Of a DNA stretch of 64,000 bases, positions 25,078 through 34,119 are shown piece by piece. Each line of letters begins with the position of its first letter. Position 1 is the stretch's first letter. Location: contig NZ_AOJG01000007.1 in assembly GCF_000337375.1 (NCBI RefSeq), positions 66,903-130,902 on the forward strand, given 5' to 3'. The notes under the pieces were generated by a model. That model made no database searches and had not been told where the DNA came from. It was given only the letters and a program-made list of their open reading frames with translations. Source of the stretch: Halorubrum lipolyticum DSM 21995. GTDB lineage: Archaea > Halobacteriota > Halobacteria > Halobacteriales > Haloferacaceae. The position numbers and the translations under genes were made by a program.

Positions 25078-25506
25078 TCACTTCACCAGCGTCGTCGGAA
25101 CCGCCGTCTCCCGCAGGACGGCCTCGGCGACGCTGCCGATCAGCACTCGTGAAATCCCCGAGCGCCCGTGCGTGCCGAGCACGACGTGATCGAACCCACT
25201 GTCGTCGGCGTAGGCGACGATCCGACGCTCCGCCTCCCCGGTGAGGAAGGTGGCGGTCACGTCGCGGTCGCCGGCGACCTCGCGGACGGCCTGGAACACC
25301 GACGCGGCGGTCTCGTCGCCCACGCCGTCGAGTTCGTCGAGGGAAGCGCCGAACACCTCCTCGGTGTCCTCGGGAAGCATCTCGAGGTCGGGATGGGCGA
25401 CGTGAACGACGGTGGTCTGCGCGTCCGGGAACGTTTCGAGGGCAAACGAGAGCGCCTCGCGGCTCAGCGGCGAGTCGTCCATCGCGACGAGCACGGAGTC
25501 TGCCAT
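25078..25506 (-). CDS. Universal stress protein (UspA family)
   Basis: 142-residue single-domain Usp starting MADSVLVAMDDSPLSREAL. The ATP-binding signature VVLGTHGRSGISRVLIGSVAEAVLRE (glycine-x2-glycine-x9-glycine type) is intact, unlike the degenerate loop of the Usp at 2184. ATG 25506 is chosen; the open frame continues upstream antisense to the radical SAM gene and is a shadow. It is divergent from the radical SAM gene, with 138 bases between. Confidence 0.92.
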   Translation of the reverse strand: MADSVLVAMDDSPLSREALSFALETFPDAQTTVVHVAHPDLEMLPEDTEEVFGASLDELDGVGDETAASVFQAVREVAGDRDVTATFLTGEAERRIVAYADDSGFDHVVLGTHGRSGISRVLIGSVAEAVLRETAVPTTLVK

Positions 25507-25644
25507 ACGCCTCCTTCGACGGGCGAGCGTATCAATCCGTGGGGCCGTTCGGACGGAACGAGATTTCTCGGAGACCCCTCTCGGTCGCGTGAACACGTTC
25601 GGGAGAGGAACCAAACGGATGGGACGGAAACCCTCGAGACGCCG

Positions 25645-26736
25645 ATGTTCGACGACCTCGACACGGACCGGCGGCCGCTGGTTCTCATCTGGGAGGTGAC
25701 GCAGGCGTGCGGGCTCGCCTGTCGTCACTGCCGCGCCGACGCGAAGCCGGCTCGTCACCCCGACGAGCTGACGACCGCGGAGGGGAAGCGGCTCCTCGAC
25801 GACGCGGCGACGTTCGGAGAGGGACAGCTCGTCGTGCTCTCCGGCGGCGATCCGCTCGCCAGAGACGATCTGCTCGATCTCGTCTCGCACGGCGACGATC
25901 GAGGGCTCCGCATGACGATCACGCCCAGCGGGACGGGGTCGCTGACCTCCGACCGGATCGAAGACCTCGCCGACGCCGGGATCCGGCGGATGGCGCTCAG
26001 CCTCGACGGCGCGACGCGAGAGAGCCACGACCGATTCCGGGGCGAGGAGAGCTTCGAGAGCACGCTTGCGGCGGCGGAAGCGGCGTCCGCCGCTGGACTG
26101 CCGCTCCAGATCAACACGACCGTCTCCGCGGAGACGGTGGACGAGCTCCCGGCGATCCGCGACCGCGTCCGAGAGCTCGGCGCCGTCCTCTGGAGCGTGT
26201 TCTTCCTCGTCCCCGTCGGACGAGGGCGGGTCCTCGATCCCGTCCCGCCGGAACGGGCGGAGGACGTGATGGAGTGGCTCCACGGCGTCACCGAGTCGGA
26301 GCCGTTCGGCGTCAAGACGACGGAGGCGCCCTTTTACCGACGAGTTGGGATCCAGTCCGACGGGGGCGAGAGCGCGGTCCGGCGGCGCGGCGGGATCACC
26401 GCCGGCCGCGGGTTCGCGTTCGTGAGCCACACCGGCGAGGCGTACCCGTCGGGGTTCCTCCCGGAGTCGGCGGGTAACGTCCGCGACCGGTCGGTCGTCG
26501 ACATCTACCGGGACGCGGACCTGTTCCAATCGCTTCGCGAGCCCGACCGGCTGAAGGGGAAGTGCGGTGCCTGCGAGTTCCGGCGGGTCTGCGGCGGGAG
26601 TCGGTCGCGGGCGTTCGCGGCGACGGGGGACCCGCTGGAGAGCGACCCGCTCTGTCCGTACGTGCCCGAGGGGTACGACGGCGAGCTGCCGCCGAGCGTC
26701 GGCGGCGGCTCGGAGCGCTCTGCAGACGCTTTATAA
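25645..26736 (+). CDS. Radical SAM/SPASM protein (TIGR04053-like)
   Basis: 363 residues. The radical-SAM cluster cysteines are C22, C26 and C29 (ACGLACRHC), followed by the SAM-binding VVLSGGDPLAR. The C-terminal SPASM-type auxiliary cluster region has KCGACEFRRVCGGSRSRAF and a final LCPYVP. It resembles the TIGR04053 group and heme-synthesis enzymes of the AhbD/NirJ type; substrate unknown. ATG 25645 is chosen because radical-SAM similarity starts immediately after; earlier in-frame codons are antisense to the Usp gene. The gene ends at TTATAA 26731-26736. Confidence 0.88.
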   Translation: MFDDLDTDRRPLVLIWEVTQACGLACRHCRADAKPARHPDELTTAEGKRLLDDAATFGEGQLVVLSGGDPLARDDLLDLVSHGDDRGLRMTITPSGTGSLTSDRIEDLADAGIRRMALSLDGATRESHDRFRGEESFESTLAAAEAASAAGLPLQINTTVSAETVDELPAIRDRVRELGAVLWSVFFLVPVGRGRVLDPVPPERAEDVMEWLHGVTESEPFGVKTTEAPFYRRVGIQSDGGESAVRRRGGITAGRGFAFVSHTGEAYPSGFLPESAGNVRDRSVVDIYRDADLFQSLREPDRLKGKCGACEFRRVCGGSRSRAFAATGDPLESDPLCPYVPEGYDGELPPSVGGGSERSADAL

Positions 26737-26964
26737 GCGCAGAGTGCGCGGTCACGCGGTGTCGATCTCGACGCGAGCGCCGTCGCCGGGAATGTTCGTC
26801 GCGGTGATCGCCCGTCCTCACGGTTGTCTCCCCAGTGGACCGTATCTGCAGTAGCCCGTCTACCCAACTCCACACCCACCGGTTTCGCGCTCGTCTTCCG
26901 AGAGCAACGGAAACGAGAATCGGAATACAGATAGCCGCATAGCGGCAACGGGACATCTATCCAA

Positions 26965-27180
26965 ATGACAGACGGTGACCGTTCCGAACGCGTTCCCAGT
27001 CAGCCAGTCGTTGTGCAAGAGGATACCCATCAGAACGAGATCCCAGACAATATCGACTCGGATCTCTACTCGACGGATTCCCCGACCAACTCGTTTCACG
27101 AATTCAAGATCGAGCCCGGTGACGACCTCGTCGAAGCGCTTCGCGACAACGGCTACACGGTCGAATTCAGAGACCGGTGA
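26965..27180 (+). CDS. Small hypothetical protein
   Basis: 71 residues, acidic, starting MTDGDRSERVPSQPVV and ending DLVEALRDNGYTVEFRDR. It has no recognisable domain. Codon third positions are less GC-rich than in genes to the left, as in the rest of the accessory region that starts here. An AT-rich patch before the ATG could be a promoter. It is divergent from nothing and convergent with the minus-strand module at 27277, so it may be an orphan gene or a remnant. Confidence 0.4.
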   Translation: MTDGDRSERVPSQPVVVQEDTHQNEIPDNIDSDLYSTDSPTNSFHEFKIEPGDDLVEALRDNGYTVEFRDR

Positions 27181-27276
27181 TCGCCTCCGGTCTGCGATCT
27201 CGACGACGAATCGGGGCCCGCGAAATCGGGTGAGTCGAGAGCGGCGCTTCGCTGCTACGCGAGCGGCGTATCGACC

Positions 27277-28671
27277 TCAGTCGTCGTTCAGTACCTCGAG
27301 CAGCGCGTCGGCGATCGGCTCGGCGGTAGTCGGTATCTCGGAAGTGGATTCGGGCGGGAGCTCAAGCGTGACGGCAGCAGTTTCGGCACTGTGTGCGGAG
27401 CGTATCGCCGGTTCGACGACGTTGCGGAGCGGCAGATTGTCCGGTGTCGTTGCAACGATCTGTAGCAGTTCGTTCGGGAGGTTCAGTGACCGGTCAACGA
27501 CGCCAGCAGTCGCACCGAAATCGCCGTTGGGGTCGTGCCCGGAAAGCAAGCCGCCCAAGTACGACCGGACGGCGTCGGCAGCGATGTCGCTTCGACTCCG
27601 ATCAGTTGTCAACGCGAGCGTGTCCAGGAGAAGGGCCGTGTCAACAGAGAGGGGTACGACGACTTCTCCGGTCTCTTCAGTGCCACCGACCTGGCTCCCG
27701 GGATCGACGTTAGACCCGGTGTCCTCAACCGGTTGAGCGTCATCGGAACCGGTCGTCTCCGGCACCCCTTCTGATTCGTCGGACTCTGAACCCTCCCCTA
27801 ACGGAGTGAATGAGAGGGTTTCGGGGAAGGGGTGTTCCTCGACGATCCGCTCCGCGTATGTCCGGGCGACCGACGGATTCGCCGGAGCGGTTGCAACTCC
27901 CTCGGGCCACGCAGCCTCGAAGATCTTCGCCGCGTCCATCGTGTTGGAGACGTACAAGATGGGAGATCCGCTTTTCGTCGACAGATTGCTGTGTTTCACA
28001 TCGAGCGTGTCGATCCACTCTTTCAGCTGTTCGAGGCGGTCCCCACCGTCTCTCCCTCGGATCGTCCAGCCTCCGTCCACTCCGAGGTTTCCGATGTTCT
28101 CAAGCACCGCACGCACCATCGCGCGTCTGTGTTCGTCCGGGACCGGTGGGAGCGTCGCGACGTTCCGGGCGGAATCGGTCAGTCCGTGGTCCGCGAGGAC
28201 GTCGAGGAACTCCGCGTTTGAGATTAGCGTGGTGGCTTGCACGGACTCCGGTGTTTCGAACTCGTTGATGGAGTAGTCGGAATCGACTGCGGCGGCGAAC
28301 TCCGTGACGTAGTATCGCTTGTCTCCGGTCCGACCCAGCTGTAGTGCCCGTCCGTTGTTTCCCTGCTCGCTTATCGTGGACCGACTGAAGAGGACACCCA
28401 ACCAGTACGCCTTCTCGTCCGTATCGATCGTCTCGAAATACGTTTCGTTGATGCTGACGCGCGAGTGGCCGGCCACGCTACGGATGTCGAGGTCCGCAGC
28501 CCGTTTCGCATCGTTCCACGAGCCGAAGGCGTTTTTGATCGCCGTCGACGAAGGCGAGACGTCCAACGAGTCATACTCACGCACGGTCGGAGACTCGCCG
28601 ACGATTTCAGCGGCTTCGTGCAAGCCGTCAAGGCAGTTCCGCTGGTGTTGAGAGTACTCTGAATCACTCAT
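27277..28671 (-). CDS. Degenerate LAGLIDADG homing-endonuclease-like protein with RHH-like C-terminus
   Basis: 464 residues. Residues 14-63 (ESPTVREYDSLDVSPS, FGSWNDAKRAADLDI) match the homing-endonuclease-associated HNH_repeat. Residues 75-205 follow the LAGLIDADG plan: YFETIDTDEKAYWLGVLFSR, LGRTGDKRYYVTEFAAAVDS, ISNAEFLDVLADHGLTDS, then PVPDEHRRAMVRAVLENIG. The acidic residue that ends each LAGLIDADG helix (usually F-A-D-G and F-D-G-D-G) is replaced here (LFSRST; VLENIGN), so cleavage is unlikely and DNA binding is likely, as in the domesticated LAGLIDADG protein WhiA. A disordered acidic linker (about 290-335) leads to RHH-like modules at about 336-376 and 394-430. The start overlaps the stop of the preceding gene by 8 bases (ATGAGTGA). 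Domain calls are by eye. Confidence 0.8.
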   Translation of the reverse strand: MSDSEYSQHQRNCLDGLHEAAEIVGESPTVREYDSLDVSPSSTAIKNAFGSWNDAKRAADLDIRSVAGHSRVSINETYFETIDTDEKAYWLGVLFSRSTISEQGNNGRALQLGRTGDKRYYVTEFAAAVDSDYSINEFETPESVQATTLISNAEFLDVLADHGLTDSARNVATLPPVPDEHRRAMVRAVLENIGNLGVDGGWTIRGRDGGDRLEQLKEWIDTLDVKHSNLSTKSGSPILYVSNTMDAAKIFEAAWPEGVATAPANPSVARTYAERIVEEHPFPETLSFTPLGEGSESDESEGVPETTGSDDAQPVEDTGSNVDPGSQVGGTEETGEVVVPLSVDTALLLDTLALTTDRSRSDIAADAVRSYLGGLLSGHDPNGDFGATAGVVDRSLNLPNELLQIVATTPDNLPLRNVVEPAIRSAHSAETAAVTLELPPESTSEIPTTAEPIADALLEVLNDD

Positions 28672-29140
28672 CGTTGGCGCCTCGAGCGGTGTCAAGCGGA
28701 TCGGAGAGCGAGTCGGAGCCCTCGTCGAGAAGCGCTCGTCGCAGGGCTGTCGGTCTATCGGCGTACTCGCCGGCGAACACGAGCGCGTCCAGCGTAGCGA
28801 TGATGCTGCCCGGAAGCTCAACAGTGACCGACTCAGTGGCCGACTCCGTTCGTGTTTCGAGTGCGGAAGCGACGAACCCTTCAACGCCGTGGTCGCCGCC
28901 GACCGCTGCAGCCATCGTCTGTTGTCGCTTTGAGAGCGAAACGGGCACTTCCGTCCCGTTCTCGACGGTGACGTCTGTCCTGACATCGCCGTCGACGCTC
29001 GTTTTGAGATGGTCGCTGACGAGGTCCGCAACCACGGTACTCAACTCACGATCACTCTCGTCCGCGCGTGTTTCGAGGGCAAGTGCCGTTCCCGGAGAAA
29101 CCGTTACGCTCACGATCTCCCGTTCGGTATCCGTGTTCAT
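28664..29140 (-). CDS. Protein of three RHH-like modules
   Basis: 158 residues consisting almost wholly of strand-helix-helix units: VSVTVSPGTALALETRADES (9-45), VPVSLSKRQQTMAAAVGGDH (65-97) and VTVELPGSIIATLDALVFAG (105-140). Each resembles a ribbon-helix-helix DNA-binding or dimerisation unit, the third being best (YADRPTALRRALLDEG). It lies 63 bases after the helicase gene and overlaps the LAGLIDADG-like gene by 8 bases, so the three are probably one operon. It may be the DNA-recognition or assembly factor of that module. Identification is from pattern only. Confidence 0.7.
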   Translation of the reverse strand: MNTDTEREIVSVTVSPGTALALETRADESDRELSTVVADLVSDHLKTSVDGDVRTDVTVENGTEVPVSLSKRQQTMAAAVGGDHGVEGFVASALETRTESATESVTVELPGSIIATLDALVFAGEYADRPTALRRALLDEGSDSLSDPLDTARGANDE

Positions 29141-29203
29141 TTGTTTTCGCTCCGTGTGGAATGAGTCAATGGTATCACGTGGGACAGTTTGGGCAATCGG
29201 CCG

Positions 29204-32200
29204 TTAGTTCTGACTCCGCTGCAACCGGCGACGTACACTCTCGCGAATGAACGCCTCAGGGTCCGCCTCGGGTTGAGTTGAAACCGCTGCGCGTAACTCG
29301 CCACCCAGCGAGATCTCGATGGCCATCTCGTCGCCACTGATCGCTAACTCGTGAGCCAAAGCGGTTTCGACGAGCGCGTCGACAGTGTCGAACGGATCGC
29401 TCTCATCCTCGACGACGGCGGTGGCGATCGGAAGATGCCGCTCGGAGAGCTCCGCGGACAGGCCCGTCGTCTCGAACGCTCGTTCGGAGAACACCGGCGG
29501 AACCGGCTCTGACACGAGTCGTTTCAACAGCGTACCGGTTGCGTCCTCCACGAGCGACGAGAGGTCGTCGTAACGGCCCTCCGACACGGCATCTCGAGCG
29601 GCCGACAGCACGACCGGACTCACGGAGATGCCCTGTGGCCCCTCGTCCGGTTCGCCCGGACCGACGATCCCTTCGGTAGTGAGTTTCCGTCCGTCGCCGA
29701 GCGGGATCCGGTACACGCCGTCTTCGTCTCGGGGGAAGAAGATCGGGTCGTCTTGGGTGTAATCGATGCCGAGGCTCGCCGCGGCGTCACTGGCTAGCAT
29801 CACGCCTCTGTCCCGGGGAGGCTCCGGCCACACTTGTTTGTATTCGGGCAGCGATCCGGGCTCACCGTCGCCGTCGCGGTTATCGCAGACCTCTCGGTAC
29901 GACCTGTAACGGCGGAGCCATTCCACTAGCGTCTCGTGGACCGGCGTCCCGGCGACCTCGTCGCCCACGTCGGCCTGCCAGACGCCCGCTTCGTCTTTGT
30001 ACGTCTTTACCGTGGAGCCGTGGAGCTCGCGGATGACGGCTTTCGTCGCGCGATACGGCCCGAGTGCGAGTCGGTACTGTTCGTAGTTCTGATTCCGCTC
30101 GTCGAAGGGGCCGTCGGCGCGATCGATACTCTCGGAGGCGTCACCGCCCGACCAGCTGGTAAGAGCGGGAGGTGCAACGTCGTCCTCATTTGCCGTATCG
30201 TACACGAGGCCTTGGATCGTGTGGAAGTGATCGCGGGCATCGTCACGGACGATCGGGGTGAGATCGTCGATCCGTTCCACCATCCGCACGCCGCCCCGTT
30301 CGAGTTCGGTGAGCGTGTCACTGATCGACTCGTCGACGGCGAAGCGGGGCGTTTCACGGAATCCGTCCCCGAGCGAGACGAACTCGGCGGCGCGCCCGAG
30401 CAGCGTCGCACCGTCCTCGACAACGTCCACCGCGTCGGACCGCGCCGGGGTCGGAACGACGTGGTAGAACTGCGCCTGCTTCTCTCCGGTGGGATTCCGA
30501 AGCACGCGCCCGATCCGCTGGACGAGCGAGGGGTTCACGCCGCCGCGTGCAACGTTGACTGCAACCTCAGCGTCCGGCATGTCGACACCGGTCCCGAGGA
30601 GGTTCCCCGGCCCGATGATGACGCCGCGGTCACTGTCGTTGAAGTCGTCGATGACCCCGATCCGGTCGACCGTGCTGTCTCCGAGCGCAAACACGGCCGC
30701 CTCTCCGTAGCGCTCGGCGAGTGACGACGCGAGCTCGCGGGCGGCTTCGTACGACTGGACGAGGACGACCGTCTTCGCCTCGGGCGCGTGTTTATCGACG
30801 ATGTCGATGACCGACTGCTGACGCGGAGAGACGTTCCACCGCTGGACCTGTCGAGCCTGCAGGGCGGACGCGAACGCGTCGAACTCCGGAGCGTTTCCGC
30901 GGAGGTCGCGCGCGTCTGCCGTTTTGACGAACGAGCGGAGACGGCGGTACGTCGTCGGTTCCGGTGGGAGGGCTTCACGGGAGACACCGAGAGAATCGGC
31001 GTTCAGCGTCCCGTCCGCGGAGTCGTACGCGTCGACAAGCCGGGTTGTCAGTTCGGCCAAGGTCGTCTCGTCGCTCGACAGCGTCGGGACGTAGCTGACC
31101 GTCCACGAGAAATCGGCGATCACGCCTTGTTCGCGGGCCGTCGCGATATCGAACCGCGACACTTCACCGAGGTGCTTCTCGAGCGCGTCTTGGACGCCTT
31201 CGTCGCCGAGCCAGCCCTGATCGATCGATCCGGACATCGCAAGCACGGCGTTGCCACCCTCGGTGAGTCGCTCGAACAGGTCGCCCCATCCGCCGCTCGC
31301 TTGGCCGCGACTGTATCTGTGGGCCTCGTCGAGAATGATCAGGTCGTACTGACTGAATCCCTCCCGCTGGAGCAGCGCCTGAGAGGTGGCGAACTCGATT
31401 CGACCCCATCTGAGAGCGATCTCTCGGCGGCCGTCGACTTCCCTCGGTATCGTCCGCGCTTCCGGAATATCGAGGTGCGTGTCGAACTCTTGACGCCACT
31501 GAGACAACAGCAGGTCGTTGCCGGCGACAATCAGAACCCTGGGGGTGGCGTCGGTAGCCGGGCCGCTGTCGAGAGAGTTGTCGAACGGGCCGCGAGCCGT
31601 GTCGGCCTCGATCAGTCCCGAATCAACGGGGTGGAGTCCGCCCGCTCCGCTCGGGCTCAGGTCGCGATAGCGGGTCGCGATGGCCGCGAGGCCGAGGACC
31701 GTCTTCCCGGTTGCAGTCGCCATGTTGACGTAGCCGCGCTGACCCGCGTCGACCCAGCTCCTGAGCGCTTTTCGCTGGTGATCCCACAGCGGCGTCGTCA
31801 ACTGAGGGCTATCGAGCAGGTGCGCGAGGGTATCGGAGGGAGTGTCCCCGTCGGGGAGTCGGTCAAACAGCTCCGTCGCGTAGGCGGTCACCGTCGGATC
31901 CGAGAAGAGCCGCGCGATCAGGTCCGCAGTCGAGTCGCTGTCGCGAAGCATCCGCAGACCCGCGCCGTCGTTCGCGTCACTACGGCTGCTCTCCTCGATC
32001 GCCGCCGTCGCCTGCTTCTCGACGATCGCTTCGATAGCGCGGTCGACATCGTACTCCTCGTCGGAATCGCCGAGCGCGTCTCGCAACCCGGTGAGTTGGA
32101 ACGCCAGTTCGCCCACTCGCTGGTCGTCGTAACTGCGCAGCGTCTCTCGCAGCGTCTGTCCGTCACCGGCGAGCTCCTGAAGGCCGCTGACGTAAAACGA

Positions 32201-32434
32201 GCCGGTCGCGGTTCCGAAATTCTCTCTGTCTATCGTGCCCCCGAAATCGCTGTCCTTCGCGGCTTTCCCGACGCCGATCCCGTACAAGACGTCGAGGGCC
32301 GCTCGGTCGATCTGAGCGGGGTATTGCGCGACGGAGATGTTCTCGCGGGTGAGTCGATCGGCCTCGAACGACTCACTCGGTGTGTGCCGGTTATTCGAAA
32401 CTACCTTGTCGACGTCGAATCCGGGGCCGGCCAT
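29204..32434 (-). CDS. SF2 (DEAD/DEAH) helicase with RHH-like C-terminal modules
   Basis: 1076 residues. An uncharacterised N-terminal region (1-210) precedes the helicase core: PLWDHQRKALRSW, Walker A ATATGKT (239-245), DEAH (369-372), motif III MSGS, and motif VI QRIGRVLR (639-646) with the preceding LLGTGVDMPDAEVAVNVARG. All ATPase motifs are intact. Residues about 800-930 hold a winged-helix-like segment (HGSTVKTYKDEAGVWQADVG). The C-terminus has two RHH-like units (936-974 and 1038-1072). No nuclease domain is visible. ATG 32434 is preferred to 32536 because a TATA box occupies 32516-32525. It leads the module with the two following genes. I do not recognise it as DISARM, Hachiman or another named defence helicase. 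Confidence 0.85.
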   Translation of the reverse strand: MAGPGFDVDKVVSNNRHTPSESFEADRLTRENISVAQYPAQIDRAALDVLYGIGVGKAAKDSDFGGTIDRENFGTATGSFYVSGLQELAGDGQTLRETLRSYDDQRVGELAFQLTGLRDALGDSDEEYDVDRAIEAIVEKQATAAIEESSRSDANDGAGLRMLRDSDSTADLIARLFSDPTVTAYATELFDRLPDGDTPSDTLAHLLDSPQLTTPLWDHQRKALRSWVDAGQRGYVNMATATGKTVLGLAAIATRYRDLSPSGAGGLHPVDSGLIEADTARGPFDNSLDSGPATDATPRVLIVAGNDLLLSQWRQEFDTHLDIPEARTIPREVDGRREIALRWGRIEFATSQALLQREGFSQYDLIILDEAHRYSRGQASGGWGDLFERLTEGGNAVLAMSGSIDQGWLGDEGVQDALEKHLGEVSRFDIATAREQGVIADFSWTVSYVPTLSSDETTLAELTTRLVDAYDSADGTLNADSLGVSREALPPEPTTYRRLRSFVKTADARDLRGNAPEFDAFASALQARQVQRWNVSPRQQSVIDIVDKHAPEAKTVVLVQSYEAARELASSLAERYGEAAVFALGDSTVDRIGVIDDFNDSDRGVIIGPGNLLGTGVDMPDAEVAVNVARGGVNPSLVQRIGRVLRNPTGEKQAQFYHVVPTPARSDAVDVVEDGATLLGRAAEFVSLGDGFRETPRFAVDESISDTLTELERGGVRMVERIDDLTPIVRDDARDHFHTIQGLVYDTANEDDVAPPALTSWSGGDASESIDRADGPFDERNQNYEQYRLALGPYRATKAVIRELHGSTVKTYKDEAGVWQADVGDEVAGTPVHETLVEWLRRYRSYREVCDNRDGDGEPGSLPEYKQVWPEPPRDRGVMLASDAAASLGIDYTQDDPIFFPRDEDGVYRIPLGDGRKLTTEGIVGPGEPDEGPQGISVSPVVLSAARDAVSEGRYDDLSSLVEDATGTLLKRLVSEPVPPVFSERAFETTGLSAELSERHLPIATAVVEDESDPFDTVDALVETALAHELAISGDEMAIEISLGGELRAAVSTQPEADPEAFIRESVRRRLQRSQN

Positions 32435-32515
32435 CAGGTCACACCGGATCCGGAGAGCGCAGTGCCAGGTTGTTTCAGGGTGTCTTGTCTCACACAGCGA
32501 TAGTATTCTCCTACG

Positions 32516-32525
32516 GTTATAAATC
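32516..32525 (-). promoter_or_regulatory. TATA box of the helicase module
   Basis: Read on the minus strand, ATTTATAACC lies 82-91 bases before ATG 32434, predicting a transcript start near 32495 and a leader of about 60 bases. It separates the helicase module from the J-domain module (stop at 32563), so the two may be expressed independently. Seen in sequence; promoter activity inferred. Confidence 0.55.
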
Positions 32526-32562
32526 ATGTTTGCCAACCAGTTCTCCTCAACAGTCGTCGATG

Positions 32563-34119
32563 CTACCGACTCGACCGGTCACCGATGCGCTCGACCATCG
32601 CGTACGTCACGAAGACGGTCGACGGCCACGCGCATGCGACGATCACAATGGCGGCGGCTACAGTCGTCGCGGGGGGAACGCCCCACAGCGCCCACAGCGT
32701 GTTTCCGGTCAAAGCCCACCCGGTCAGGAGCACGAACGGGGCCGCGGCGAACAGCTCCCATCCGAGAACGCGTCCCCCGCCGACGGCTCCGTCTCGAAGT
32801 AGGTCCGAGAACCCGAGGAGCAGAAGCAGGAGGCCGAAGGCGAGAGAGTAAAACAGCACGATAGCCAGCCCGAAATTCGCCGCCCATCCCGGTGTGAAGC
32901 CGACTACCGGACCGACAGACACCCACGGGGCGATAACGCTGGCGGGCTCGTTCTCAATGGCCCGAAACGGGATCCACCACCGGTACGGCGTGAACTCGAC
33001 CGCGAACACGATCAGCGACGAGAACGCCCCGACAGACACGGCGAGCAGCGGGCTACCAGCCGACCAGAACACCGCTCCGGCCGCACCGAGACCGACGAGT
33101 AACAGCGGACCACCGATGAGGACCCCGGCGAACCTGCTGAACAGCAGTCCGCCGTTCGCGCTCCCCTGAGCGACTGCGGCAAGCAGAATAACCGGCCCGA
33201 TCCCGGAGAGGAGTGCGTACAGCACGGCATCGTCCGGGTCGAGAGCCGGAGCGCTTCGGGGAGTCGCGCGCAGGACGGAGAGGGCGTCACGACCGAAGAC
33301 GAACCCGAAGCCGGCGACGACCCCCATCCCGACCGACAGGCCTCCGGACATCCCCCCAATCGAGCCGAAGACGGCCGAGAGCAAAGACGATAACACGACG
33401 CCGGCGAGCGTGCGTGGATACCCTCTCCCGTTCTCGGTCGCCGCCGCTGAGCGACGGCGACGGTCGCTACCGGTCCCCGTCGTCGTTGTACTCGTGCTCG
33501 CACCCGTGTTCGCGCTCCCCCAGTCCGAGTGACTCGCTGTACCGGTCTGCGCGCCGTCGCCCGCGGTCGCGTTTGAACGGCTCGACGTCGATCGGCCCGA
33601 CCGATCCCACCCAGCGTCCCCGGTCTTAGCCGTGCGCTGCTGGCTTGTCGTCTCCGACCCGCTCTCCGCCCAGGACTGACCGGTGCCCGTTTCGCTTGCC
33701 CCCCCGGACGTCGAGTCCCGAGTCGTTCTGTCGGTTCCGGCTGAGGCGTTCGCGGCGTCGTGGCCGCGATCGGTGTGGCCAGTCCGCCCCGACGCTGTCC
33801 GCTCGTCCGTCGACGCGTCGTGAGCAGACGATGAACCTTCCTCGCCCGCAGATTCGCCAGTTGACCTAGCCGGTTCCCATCCCCCCGGGTTTGCAACTCT
33901 GACGTATTCATCGTGACCCAAGCGGTCATATCGACGTCGCTCCGAGAATGACGTCAGGGTATCCCGAGCAGACTTGAGCCTCTTGAACTCACTTCTGGAC
34001 CCACCTTGGTCCGGGTGGTACGTTTTGACGAGCGTCCGATACTGTTCCTGTATCTCGTCCGTGGAGGCGTCCGTTCCGACTTCGAGCAACGAATAGAACG
34101 GAGGGACATCGTCACTCAT
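32563..34119 (-). CDS. Membrane-anchored J-domain protein
   Basis: 518 residues. Residues 7-68 are a J-domain: FYSLLEVGTDASTDEIQEQY, helix II and the invariant HPD at 35-37 (TYHPDQGG), so it can stimulate an Hsp70 ATPase. Residues 80-235 are a Ser/Thr/Gly-rich disordered linker. Residues about 236-510 hold about eight hydrophobic helices. The zinc-finger and substrate domains of true DnaJ are absent. It overlaps the upstream gene by 8 bases. It may recruit DnaK to a membrane complex with the proteins of the two preceding genes; the partner is unknown. Confidence 0.85.
   Translation of the reverse strand: MSDDVPPFYSLLEVGTDASTDEIQEQYRTLVKTYHPDQGGSRSEFKRLKSARDTLTSFSERRRYDRLGHDEYVRVANPGGWEPARSTGESAGEEGSSSAHDASTDERTASGRTGHTDRGHDAANASAGTDRTTRDSTSGGASETGTGQSWAESGSETTSQQRTAKTGDAGWDRSGRSTSSRSNATAGDGAQTGTASHSDWGSANTGASTSTTTTGTGSDRRRRSAAATENGRGYPRTLAGVVLSSLLSAVFGSIGGMSGGLSVGMGVVAGFGFVFGRDALSVLRATPRSAPALDPDDAVLYALLSGIGPVILLAAVAQGSANGGLLFSRFAGVLIGGPLLLVGLGAAGAVFWSAGSPLLAVSVGAFSSLIVFAVEFTPYRWWIPFRAIENEPASVIAPWVSVGPVVGFTPGWAANFGLAIVLFYSLAFGLLLLLLGFSDLLRDGAVGGGRVLGWELFAAAPFVLLTGWALTGNTLWALWGVPPATTVAAAIVIVACAWPSTVFVTYAMVERIGDRSSR

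Noticed and set aside
26757..26820. Minus-strand fragment reading like a protein C-terminus (ATNIPGDGARVEIDTA then stop)
   Set aside because: An in-frame TGA lies just upstream, leaving about 21 codons and no start; at most a relic.
29204..32434. Helicase as part of DISARM, Hachiman, Zorya or a type I restriction system
   Set aside because: No DUF1998 protein, methyltransferase, DUF1837, PLD, MotAB-like or HsdS/HsdM partner is encoded nearby, and no nuclease domain is visible.
32563..34119. Canonical DnaJ chaperone
   Set aside because: Only the J-domain is present; the Gly/Phe region, zinc finger and substrate domain are missing and membrane helices follow instead.
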